A DNA stretch of 11,030 nt from Hepatocystis sp. ex Piliocolobus tephrosceles (Eukaryota; Apicomplexa; Aconoidasida; Haemosporida; Plasmodiidae): contig CABPSV020000196.1 in assembly GCA_902459845.2 (NCBI GenBank), positions 1 to 11,030 of the forward strand, read 5' to 3'. Shown here piece by piece: positions 1 through 10,681 of this stretch. The stretch's first letter is position 1, and every line of letters starts with the position of its first letter. The notes under the pieces are model-generated. The model made no database searches. It was given only the letters and a program-made list of their open reading frames with translations, and was not told the origin of the DNA. Both the position numbers and the translations under genes were made by a program.

Positions 1-204
1 AACAATCAAAATAAATACGAAAAAAATAGTAACAGGTGAAGATAGGCACACGAACAATAACATTTTTGAACAAAAAGTAAACTAAAATATTCTAAACTAC
101 CAAATAGCAGTATATCAACACATACACATTGCAAGTATTGAAGTTAACTAGGGACACACAAGTTGCTATATATATTATTTCCAAAAATACAAAAACAAAA
201 CAAA
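1..204 (+). promoter_or_regulatory. ATG-free A-rich 5' leader of the GET4-like gene
   Basis: This stretch is A-rich and free of the long T runs found elsewhere between genes, and it contains no ATG on the plus strand. The first ATG met is the proposed start at 205. An in-frame TAA at 145-147 closes the reading frame upstream. These features fit a transcribed 5' untranslated leader used by scanning ribosomes. The transcription start cannot be located and may lie outside the window. Confidence 0.5.
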
Positions 205-1383
205 ATGAATAAAATAAATAAAATACTTAACAAGAAAGAGAATAGTAAAAATAATGAACATAATGCAGTGATGGAAAAAAATGCAAATAATAAGGAAGGG
301 ATACCAAGCGAACTGAAGGAACCAAATGAACTGCAACCACCAAATGAACTGCAACCACCAAATGAACTGCAACCACCAAATGAACTGCAACCACCAAATG
401 AACTGCAACCACCAAATGAACTACAACCACCAAATGAAAAGGAAGAAGTATCTACTGTACAAAACGAAACAGACGAAACAATTAAACTCATGTCAACAAC
501 AGATGCAGAAGTATCAGAAATGGTTGAAGAAAACAAAAAAAGCAAAAAAGCTAAAACAAAAATAAATAAAGAAAATTTAACTAAAATAAAAATCGAAAAG
601 GGACAATATTATGAAGCACATCAATTAGTAAAAACAATCATAAATAACAAGTTAAAAAAAAATAAAGTAAATGAATGTATTAATACTATATTATATTTTT
701 GTTTAAAATTTTTAAAAGCAGAACAATACATTTTATTAAGTGATTTAATGAATCAATGTATTATTATATTAATAGAAAAAAATGTAGAATTTGATACATA
801 TATAGCAAATATTATAATTAAAATATTTAAAAAATGTTCTCCAAATTCTACAGAAGAAAAATATAAATTTATGAATAGAGCAATTACATGGTCAAAAAAA
901 TATAATGATAATACATGTGGGTATTTAGATTTTCATGAAGCTATTAGTTATGCTTATTTTTGTGAAAAAAAATATAGCCTAGCACATAATCATTGTATAT
1001 ATCTTTCCAACATCGACATGTTATATAAAATTGTTTCTGAATGGAGAAAAACTGCATATCCAAGCGAATATGATGTGTTTATTTTACGAACAACATTATG
1101 TTTATTAGTTTTGCAAAAATTCCATGAAGCAGCAGATTTTATTGATTTATTTGAATCAAACTTAGATAGACCAGACATACCCTTATTTATCCAAGTATCT
1201 TATCTACTTACTAACGCATGTATTTATAAAAATAAACTCTTATATGACAATGTTAAATATAAATATAGACTTTTATTAAATTATGATCCTGAATTTAATA
1301 AATATATGCGTATACTTGATGACACAATATTTAAAAATAAAAAACAAGATTTGCTTAGTATATTTCAAAGTATGTTTTCATGA
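205..1383 (+). CDS. GET4: Get4/TRC35-like protein, tail-anchored protein targeting (GET pathway)
   Basis: Single-exon gene of 392 residues. Get4 is a cytosolic alpha-solenoid scaffold that, with its ubiquitin-like partner, helps hand tail-anchored membrane proteins to the ATPase Get3 for delivery to the ER. Recognition rests on family motifs: EKGQYYEAHQ (residues 131-140) matches the EKGDYYEAHQ signature near the start of animal GET4; PNST...NRAITWS (213-230) matches PNSP...SRALKWS; FHEAISYAYFCEKKY (243-257) and PSEYDVFILR (286-295) match the following helices; DPEFNKYM (361-368) and a hydrophobic end, LLSIFQSMFS, match the family C-terminus. The first ~125 residues are a Lys/Asn/Glu-rich extension with six NELQPP repeats at 41-76, absent from yeast and animal Get4. 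The start at 205 is chosen because it is the first ATG, has A-rich context (caaaATGAAT) and lies below an in-frame stop; the frame is open back to a TTG at 163, which is an unlikely start. Function is inferred from homology; no partner genes are visible here. Confidence 0.92.
   Translation: MNKINKILNKKENSKNNEHNAVMEKNANNKEGIPSELKEPNELQPPNELQPPNELQPPNELQPPNELQPPNELQPPNEKEEVSTVQNETDETIKLMSTTDAEVSEMVEENKKSKKAKTKINKENLTKIKIEKGQYYEAHQLVKTIINNKLKKNKVNECINTILYFCLKFLKAEQYILLSDLMNQCIIILIEKNVEFDTYIANIIIKIFKKCSPNSTEEKYKFMNRAITWSKKYNDNTCGYLDFHEAISYAYFCEKKYSLAHNHCIYLSNIDMLYKIVSEWRKTAYPSEYDVFILRTTLCLLVLQKFHEAADFIDLFESNLDRPDIPLFIQVSYLLTNACIYKNKLLYDNVKYKYRLLLNYDPEFNKYMRILDDTIFKNKKQDLLSIFQSMFS
325..432 (+). 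repeat. 18-nt coding tandem repeat (six NELQPP units)
   Basis: Six in-frame 18-base units encode Asn-Glu-Leu-Gln-Pro-Pro. Five are identical at the nucleotide level and the sixth differs only by CTG to CTA (both Leu). A partial unit follows (PNEKEE). Near-perfect identity at synonymous sites points to recent slippage or unequal exchange rather than old protein-level selection. The repeat also opens long frames on the other strand and in frame +2, which are shadows. Confidence 0.97.
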
Positions 1384-1618
1384 GTTGGTAAAAAAAAATA
1401 AAATAAAAAAACATGGCACACATCTATTTACTTACATGTTTATATGTTGACATATATGCATAGACTGATAATATTCTAAATTTGTTGTAACTTATACAAA
1501 AAAAAAAAAAAATAATATAATGTAAAGCAAAGCAAAGCGAGCAAAATAAGCATTACATTTGATGCGAAACGCCAATGAATAACAGTTACACATAAAGAAA
1601 AATTTAATTACTCACTGA

Positions 1619-1654
1619 TTAGTTAGCTAGCTATTTAACTAGCTTTCTAACTAA
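1619..1654. other. Bulged 12-bp hairpin
   Basis: The left arm TTAGTTAGCTAG (1619-1630) pairs with CTAGCT (1639-1644) and AACTAA (1649-1654) around an 8-base loop (1631-1638), with a 4-base bulge TTCT (1645-1648) in the right arm. It is followed 11 bases later by a 44-T run. It lies about 235 bases after the GET4 stop, so it could be in the 3' UTR or simply extrude as DNA. The pairing is seen directly; a function is not. Confidence 0.5.
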
Positions 1655-1664
1655 CAAACCAATG

Positions 1665-1665
<1 letters not shown>

Positions 1666-1709
<44 letters not shown>
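1666..1709 (+). repeat. poly-T tract, 44 bases
   Basis: Uninterrupted run of 44 T on the plus strand. Homopolymers like this are typical of Plasmodium intergenic DNA, tend to exclude nucleosomes and are prone to length error in sequencing. Confidence 0.95.
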
Positions 1710-1711
<2 letters not shown>

Positions 1712-1877
1712 TACTTGTACATATTCATTCATTTACATCGTTACACAATTAGCTACATAGTTAGGTAGTTACATGTATAGTTAATCCTGTTTAAGTTGGA
1801 GTGTTTTACAATATTGTAACATTTTATAAAGCGTGTTTCCTATTTACAACAGGATAAGTCATCATATCTCCTTCGAT

Positions 1878-1885
<8 letters not shown>

Positions 1886-1917
<32 letters not shown>
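1886..1917. repeat. (AT)16 microsatellite
   Basis: Perfect AT dinucleotide array of 32 bases in the spacer after GET4. A short frame across it encodes only alternating Ile/Tyr and is not a gene. Confidence 0.95.
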
Positions 1918-1919
<2 letters not shown>

Positions 1920-2233
1920 ATTTTATTAATTTTTTATATTGGCGTTGTGCATTTAAAATTATTTAAAAAAAAAAAAAAAAAGAAGAACTTCGTACTATTT
2001 TACATTTATGTGTGTACTTGATTATTAATATTTTTAAATGCTTTAGTACCTAATTAAAATATATGTCAAAAACTTTACATATTTTATCATAAATAATAAT
2101 AAATATTGTAACCTTACGAAGATCCATTTATAACCATTTCATTTTTTTAAGATCGTTAAAACTTTTTAGTTTGTTAACATTATTCTAATATTTCTCTTTT
2201 TTTCTTGACAATCTTTAAATTAAATAAAAAAAA

Positions 2234-2341
2234 ATTGCAAAAATTGCAAAAATTGTAAAAATTGCAAAAATTGTAAAAATTGTGAAAATTGTAAAAATTG
2301 TGAAAATTGTAAAAATTGTGAAAATTGTAAAAATTGTAAAA
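2234..2341. repeat. 9-nt minisatellite ATTGYRAAA, 12 copies
   Basis: Twelve head-to-tail 9-base units with no length change. The variants are ATTGCAAAA, ATTGTAAAA and ATTGTGAAA. From unit 5 the TA and GA forms alternate (TA-GA-TA-GA-TA-GA-TA), which suggests that an 18-base double unit was itself amplified. The minus strand reads as an Asn/Phe-rich frame, which is a product of the repeat. Confidence 0.95.
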
Positions 2342-2581
2342 ATAACATGTTACTAGTTTTATCGTCCCATACATTTGTAAGTTAAAAACACACCGTTATA
2401 CTGACATATTTTTTATATTTACGCACTAAATGTTTTGAAAAGCTATGTACAAATCACCGTTTGTCACATTGTTACGACCCCTTTTAAAATTATATATTGT
2501 ATTATTTTTTTTTTTTCTTTTCACAACATTTGAGAATTAGCTGTATGTTTGTCATTTATTTACTATTACTTTTTATTTATT

Positions 2582-2637
2582 ATTTATTATTTTTTATTTA
2601 TTATTTTTTATTTATTATTTTTTATTTATTATTTTTT
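2582..2637. repeat. 14-nt T-rich tandem repeat, 4 copies
   Basis: Four units of ATTTATTATTTTTT, preceded by degenerate partial copies and running into a longer T tract. Low-complexity spacer DNA upstream of primase. Confidence 0.85.
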
Positions 2638-2711
2638 TTTTTTTTTTTTTATTTTGGGCCTCAATACTACTTTTTTACAAATATGCATAAAAATGTATAT
2701 TTATTAAATAA

Positions 2712-2714
<3 letters not shown>

Positions 2715-2750
<36 letters not shown>
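2715..2750. repeat. (AT)18 microsatellite
   Basis: Perfect AT array of 36 bases in the primase upstream region. Confidence 0.95.
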
Positions 2751-2753
<3 letters not shown>

Positions 2754-2850
2754 AAGCTAAATCTTTTAAAAGCTTTAGAAAATTGAAAACAGCAAAAGTG
2801 GTATAAACAATATATGTATCTATGCGTATGTATATATAAACTTATCTTTT

Positions 2851-2852
<2 letters not shown>

Positions 2853-2924
<72 letters not shown>
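2853..2924 (+). repeat. poly-T tract, 72 bases
   Basis: Uninterrupted run of 72 T, the longest homopolymer in the window, about 420 bases before the primase start codon. The true length is uncertain in any assembly, since polymerases and base callers slip on such runs. Confidence 0.9.
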
Positions 2925-2926
<2 letters not shown>

Positions 2927-3110
2927 AAATGTCTATTTTTTATGAAATTACAATTGTTTATTCTTAAATATTACCATAATTTATTATTTTTTTTTTGCTT
3001 AAAAAATTCAAATTAGTCCCTTTTTTTAATGATTCCATTAAATTTTTTTTATCATTTCTTTTTTATTGATAAAGTGACATATATCGTTTATATATTTTGT
3101 ATATAAATGC

Positions 3111-3124
3111 TTACACGCGTGTAA
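3111..3124. promoter_or_regulatory. Perfect 14-bp palindrome with ACGCGT core upstream of primase
   Basis: TTACACGCGTGTAA is its own reverse complement. It ends 216 bases before the primase ATG and is one of few CG-containing sites in a spacer that is almost all A and T. A dyad suggests a dimeric DNA-binding protein. The ACGCGT core equals the yeast MluI cell-cycle box found upstream of DNA-synthesis genes, but Plasmodium has no recognised MBF factor, so the link is only suggestive. Confidence 0.35.
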
Positions 3125-3340
3125 AAATATAGTCACACATACATACATACATACATTCGCACATTCATACATCTACATCAACATCAGCAATAGCATCTAT
3201 ATAGATACATATTTTGTATAACCTGCTTTAGTTATATTCCTATGTAAGCATTCTAAAGTTTAAAACATTCAAAAAGAAGAGGTTTTTTTTTTTTTTATTT
3301 TCTATTTTATTAAAATTTCATAATAACATATTGTTTCAAT

Positions 3341-7335
<3,995 letters not shown>

Positions 7336-7504
7336 ATTAACTAATTTTTCTAACGAAACTTTATTCATTAATTGCATGTCAACACTTAAAAAGAGAAGCA
7401 TTTGTTTAATGTTAATGTAAACAGTTTGCTAAAATTATAACGTAAAAAAAAGTGCATAATTATGAAATTACAGTCATATATATATATACGTATTTCATTT
7501 ACAT

Positions 7505-7558
7505 GCATTATATGCATTATATTCATTATATTCGTTATATTTATTATATTCATTATAT
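7505..7558. repeat. 9-nt repeat (KYRTTATAT), 6 copies
   Basis: Six 9-base units: GCATTATAT twice, then TCATTATAT, TCGTTATAT, TTATTATAT and TCATTATAT. The array lies about 170 bases after the primase stop, probably in or near its 3' UTR. Confidence 0.85.
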
Positions 7559-8316
7559 GTTTATTTTTTTTTTTTTTTTTTTTTTTACTAAATAAACAAA
7601 CCTTTTTATAAAACCTTATTCGTGAACTTTATTTTAAAAATATACTTATTTTTTATAATAAATTAAAAAAATATACGTAAACACCACAAGGGAAAAGCAA
7701 AATGTAATGAGCCAAAACAACGCATAACAAAACAAGACATAACATTAATTTTTTTTATTTTATTTCATGTAAAAATAACACAACTTTCAAAAAGTAAATT
7801 TTTAATTATATCCAAAGCAAAAATATCACCATCTATACATATATTTACGATTGTTATATACATACGTTTATGATTGTTGCCAATATTAGCTTCACTAAAC
7901 CACTTGCATGTATATACATAATCACACCTAATTGAGTTATTTCATGTCAATACCGTAAATAATAAGTAATGTAAAACATAAAAAAAAAAAAAATGCTTTT
8001 GCTACATATATATTTTTTAAACGTTCAAACATTTTATAAAAATTAGTAAAAACTTTTTTTCTTTTTTGTTTTAACAAATAAAATGCGTCGTAAAATAGGC
8101 ACAGGTGCAATACGGTTTATGTAGCCATAAAAATATATTAATAAAAAAAAAAATGCAAATGAATAAACGTGTATATATATTATATAAAGGTATATACATT
8201 CATATGTTTATGTGGATATATATATATATATATAACCATATGGCGGACCCTTTAAATATGTATTATTATTTATGAAAAATTACATAAAAGTAAAAAAACA
8301 AATTACATGTATTTCA

Positions 8317-8335
8317 TAAGCGTCACAAGCGCTTA
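8317..8335. other. Small GC-containing hairpin
   Basis: TAAGCG (8317-8322) pairs with CGCTTA (8330-8335) across a 7-base loop. It is noted because it sits in a less AT-rich island within the spacer. A 6-bp stem can easily arise by chance, and no function is assigned. Confidence 0.3.
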
Positions 8336-8384
8336 ACAAATTATGCATGTTTTTAGACCACATTCAACTCGTATTTAAGTGTTG

Positions 8385-8419
<35 letters not shown>
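8385..8419 (+). repeat. poly-A tract, 35 bases
   Basis: Uninterrupted run of 35 A in the spacer upstream of the peroxiredoxin gene. It is one of only a few long A runs on this strand, where T runs dominate. Confidence 0.95.
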
Positions 8420-8421
<2 letters not shown>

Positions 8422-8575
8422 ACTAAGTGATTTATGGTTAACCGCTGGGTTCATATTACCTATATTCAAATTATACATAAATTATGCATGTGTTGTGTAT
8501 AAATTATACATATAATACATGAAAATAAAGAAAAAAAAAAAAAATATTTTATTTCATATATATATATATATATAT

Positions 8576-8582
8576 GTGCACC
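8576..8582. promoter_or_regulatory. GTGCAC site upstream of peroxiredoxin
   Basis: GTGCACC followed by ATGCAT lies about 500 bases before the proposed 5' UTR donor and about 885 before the start codon. GTGCAC is the motif reported for the Plasmodium factor AP2-I, and GTGCA-type cores are shared by other ApiAP2 proteins. GGTGCA also occurs at 8104-8109. Short motifs occur by chance, so this is a candidate only. Confidence 0.25.
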
Positions 8583-8724
8583 ATGCATATATATATTCAT
8601 AAGTGTACTTATGACATTTCATTCGTGATTTGCTAAAAATAAAAAAAATAAAAAAAAAAAAAGCGCACCGAAAATATGAAAATATCCTATATACACATGA
8701 ATACATTTTTTTATTTTTTTATTT

Positions 8725-8726
<2 letters not shown>

Positions 8727-8763
<37 letters not shown>

Positions 8764-8793
8764 TTTTTTATTTTTTTATTTTTTTTTTTTTTT
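8727..8793 (+). repeat. T-rich tract (35 T followed by interrupted T runs)
   Basis: A run of 35 T (8727-8761) continues as T blocks separated by single A bases up to 8793. A frame across it encodes mostly Phe and is not a gene. Confidence 0.9.
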
Positions 8794-8926
8794 ACATCTA
8801 TACATAGATAACATTTGTAATGTCATTTATCAATTAAATATAAATAATTACAAAACAGTTTTGTACATATATATATGTATATATTTTTTTTTTTTTCTTT
8901 TCACAAAATAACCATTTAAATTTCAG

Positions 8927-9082
8927 CAACTTAAAAAGCAAATAAATATTTTTAACCAAAAGATTTTATAAAACAAAAATTAAAAGCAAAAAATTAACCA
9001 AAATCTTTGAAAACAAAAAATTAAAAAAAACTTAACAAAAAATTAAAACAATATCCAAAAGTAAATCTCAAACTAAATTTAA
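8927..9082 (+). promoter_or_regulatory. Probable 5' UTR exon of the peroxiredoxin gene
   Basis: This block is A-rich, poor in T runs and contains no ATG, the same character as the leader before GET4. It follows an acceptor-like TTTCAG ending at 8926 and ends at a strong donor, AA|GTATGTAC (9083). It contains imperfect repeats of ACAAAAAATTAAA. The upstream edge is uncertain: it may be a splice acceptor, or transcription may simply start nearby. Confidence 0.4.
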
Positions 9083-9460
9083 GTATGTACATATGAATAA
9101 ATATAATTTACAGTGCGAACATTTTTGCAATTACATTTATTTTTTTTTTTTACATATTAATACATTTCACTGATTGTTTTTTTTTTTTTTTTTTTTTGTT
9201 CGCACATGTACATATAAATATACATATAAATATATATATAAATATATATACAAATGTACATATAAATATACATATAAATATATATATATAAATATATATA
9301 CAAATGTACATATAAATATACATATAAATGTATATACAAATGTATATACAAATGTATATATAAATGCATATATACATATAAAGATACAGCATATATAAAT
9401 ACAACATATATAGATACAAAATATACAAACCCTCCCACTTCAATATACATTTTTTTTTAG
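9083..9460 (+). other. Probable 5' UTR intron of the peroxiredoxin gene
   Basis: A consensus donor GTATGT at 9083 pairs with an acceptor of eight T plus AG ending at 9460, five bases before the start codon (AG|GTACAATGG). The 378-base interval holds all the T runs and AT repeats of the region and nine ATGs (9085, 9093, 9206, 9254, 9304, 9328, 9340, 9352, 9364). Without splicing these would precede the real start. The composition changes sharply at both ends, as in the primase introns. No transcript data are available here. Confidence 0.6.
9206..9375. repeat. Higher-order AT-rich repeat (48-50 bp units with 12-nt subrepeats)
   Basis: Two long units start with ATGTACATATAAATATACAT at 9206 (48 bases) and 9254 (50 bases). 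A third copy at 9304 shares the first half and then passes into 12-base units of the type ATGTATATACAA at 9328, 9340 and 9352. The array lies inside the proposed 5' UTR intron. Frames on both strands are Ile/Tyr-rich artefacts. Confidence 0.85.
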
Positions 9461-9465
9461 GTACA

Positions 9466-10053
9466 ATGGCATCATACGTAGGAAAAGAAGCTCCCAATTT
9501 CAAAGCGGAAGCAGTTATGCCCGACAACTCGTTTGCTGAAATAAGCCTATCAGATTATATTGGCAAAAAATATGTTCTTTTATATTTTTATCCATTAGAT
9601 TTTACATTCGTTTGCCCATCTGAAATCGTCGCATTAGATAGATCAATAAATGCATTTAAAGAAAGAAATGTTGAATTATTAGGATGTAGTGTAGATAGTA
9701 AATTTACTCATTTAGCATGGAAAAAAACACCATTAAAAGAAGGTGGAATTGGAAATATACAACATCCATTATTATCTGATATATCAAAAAGTATTGCAAG
9801 AAGTTTTAATGTTTTATTTGATGAAAGTGTAGCATTAAGAGCATTTGTTTTAATTGATAAACAAGGAATAGTTCAACATTTACTTGTAAATAATTTAGCT
9901 TTAGGAAGGTCAGTAGAAGAAGTGTTACGATTAATTGACGCTTTACAACATCATGAGCAATTTGGGGATGTATGTCCTGCTAATTGGAAAAAGGGACAAA
10001 AATCAATGAAAGCAACAACAGAAGGTGTTTCAGAGTATTTAGCATCCGTTTGA
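9466..10053 (+). CDS. TPx1: Cytosolic typical 2-Cys peroxiredoxin (thioredoxin peroxidase 1)
   Basis: Reduces hydrogen peroxide and organic hydroperoxides with electrons from thioredoxin, thioredoxin reductase and NADPH; a main antioxidant of malaria parasites, which lack catalase. Single coding exon of 195 residues, the usual length for typical 2-Cys enzymes. The peroxidatic site is [13 protein letters not shown] with T47 and C50; the conserved arginine is R125 in ALRAFVLID; the resolving cysteine is C170 in GDVCPANW. Such enzymes work as head-to-tail dimers that assemble into decamers. The GGLG motif is present as GGIG (93-96), and the C-terminal YF motif reads YL (191-192); these motifs govern sensitivity to overoxidation. 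There is no signal peptide or transit extension before [12 protein letters not shown], so it is cytosolic, unlike mitochondrial TPx2. The start is fixed by family alignment and by an acceptor-like AG five bases upstream, which points to a spliced 5' UTR. Confidence 0.98.
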   Translation: MASYVGKEAPNFKAEAVMPDNSFAEISLSDYIGKKYVLLYFYPLDFTFVCPSEIVALDRSINAFKERNVELLGCSVDSKFTHLAWKKTPLKEGGIGNIQHPLLSDISKSIARSFNVLFDESVALRAFVLIDKQGIVQHLLVNNLALGRSVEEVLRLIDALQHHEQFGDVCPANWKKGQKSMKATTEGVSEYLASV

Positions 10054-10111
10054 GTGAGGATGAGGATATGTTATACAAAATAAAAAATGCACACAAGTGT
10101 ATGTATATACA

Positions 10112-10120
<9 letters not shown>

Positions 10121-10169
<49 letters not shown>
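10121..10169. repeat. (TA)24 microsatellite
   Basis: Perfect TA array of 49 bases, starting 68 bases after the peroxiredoxin stop codon. The frames crossing it are Ile/Tyr artefacts. Confidence 0.95.
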
Positions 10170-10172
<3 letters not shown>

Positions 10173-10259
10173 TACGTTTTGTGTTGTATTTTATAATATT
10201 TTCCAATTATATAATACACGTTTTAAGGTGTCACTATTTTGCATCCCTTATTTTTGTAT

Positions 10260-10321
10260 AATTTTTCAATTTTTCTAATTTTTCTAATTTTTCCAATTTT
10301 TCTAATTTTTCCAATTTTTCC
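10260..10321. repeat. 9-nt minisatellite AATTTTTCY, about 7 copies
   Basis: One 8-base unit (10260-10267) is followed by six 9-base units AATTTTTCT or AATTTTTCC, ending in a T run. Read on the opposite strand and rotated, the repeat at 2234-2341 is AATTTTTAC, which differs from AATTTTTCC at one base, so the two arrays look related. Confidence 0.9.
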
Positions 10322-10681
10322 AATTTTTTTTTCATATTTTTCTACACAATTCACCATATGCACCTAATTAAAGTATAGTGCATTCAAACCTATATACAAA
10401 TGTATGTGTATGTGTGTGAATAGACATATAAAAACCTAACACAGTTATTTACATACGTTCGAACTAACTAAGCCTTTTCATCTAATTGAAGTTGAATCGA
10501 TATATTTCAACTTGTTTCAAATCGCAAAAAATAACTTGTATTATACAATATATGAAAAGACAATATATGCAAAACAAATAAAGCAACTTTTAGCAATGCT
10601 TTTGGAACAAATGAACATTATTTAAGTATATACAAAACGATTGTTTTTTTGACTTTTTTAAATGTTTGTATATATATATAT

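Larger units (their letters stand above)
1384..3340. other. Non-coding spacer between GET4 and primase genes
   Basis: No open frame here has coding character; the short ones are translations of T runs, TA arrays and minisatellites. The spacer should hold the GET4 3' UTR and the primase promoter and 5' UTR. It contains a hairpin (1619-1654), poly-T runs (44 T at 1666-1709; 72 T at 2853-2924), AT arrays (1886-1917, 2715-2750), a 9-nt minisatellite (2234-2341), a 14-nt T-rich repeat (2582-2637) and a CATA-type stretch around 3138-3160. No tRNA or rRNA was recognised. Confidence 0.8.
7336..8926. other. Non-coding spacer between primase and peroxiredoxin genes
   Basis: No reading frame with coding character on either strand. 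It should include the primase 3' UTR and the peroxiredoxin promoter. Low-complexity parts are a 9-nt repeat (7505-7558), a T run (7564-7586), 35 A (8385-8419) and a T-rich block (8727-8793). Three less AT-rich islands stand out: about 8083-8130, 8317-8345 with a 6-bp hairpin, and 8420-8460 with the palindromes CACTAAGTG and GGTTAACC. I could not assign these to a tRNA, snoRNA or exon. Confidence 0.75.
10054..10681. other. Spacer downstream of the peroxiredoxin gene
   Basis: Contains the presumed 3' UTR, a (TA)24 array (10121-10169), a 9-nt minisatellite (10260-10321) and then about 350 bases of moderately complex AT-rich DNA without a coding frame. Two GTGCA-type cores face each other at 10359-10364 (TGCACC) and 10378-10382 (GTGCA), compatible with upstream DNA of a further gene outside the window, but this is weak. 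Confidence 0.7.

Noticed and set aside
144..545. Minus-strand frame rich in GGCSSF repeats, opposite the start of GET4
   Set aside because: It is the reverse reading of the 18-base repeat, and the plus strand carries a clear Get4 family protein. It has no recognisable domain of its own.
1559..1618. Possible C/D-box snoRNA (TTGATGC near 1559, CTGA at 1614)
   Set aside because: The C box does not match RTGATGA, there is no convincing terminal stem joining the boxes, and no guide region could be recognised.
2497..2760. Phe/Tyr/Leu-rich frame resembling a membrane protein
   Set aside because: The hydrophobicity is produced by T runs, the 14-nt T-rich repeat and the AT array; there is no complex coding sequence.
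8083..8124. Tiny frame beginning MRRKIGTG (13 codons) in a less AT-rich island
   Set aside because: It stops at TAG after 13 codons, no donor-acceptor pair links it to further coding sequence, and chance explains it.
8420..8475. tRNA-like segment with GGTTC and short palindromes
   Set aside because: The B-box match is incomplete (GGTTCATATT), no acceptor stem or cloverleaf can be built, and the segment is too short.
9150..9527. Ile/Tyr-rich frames on both strands across 9150-9527
   Set aside because: They read AT-rich microsatellites, and one overlaps the peroxiredoxin start on the wrong strand. The plus-strand region has intron-like composition.
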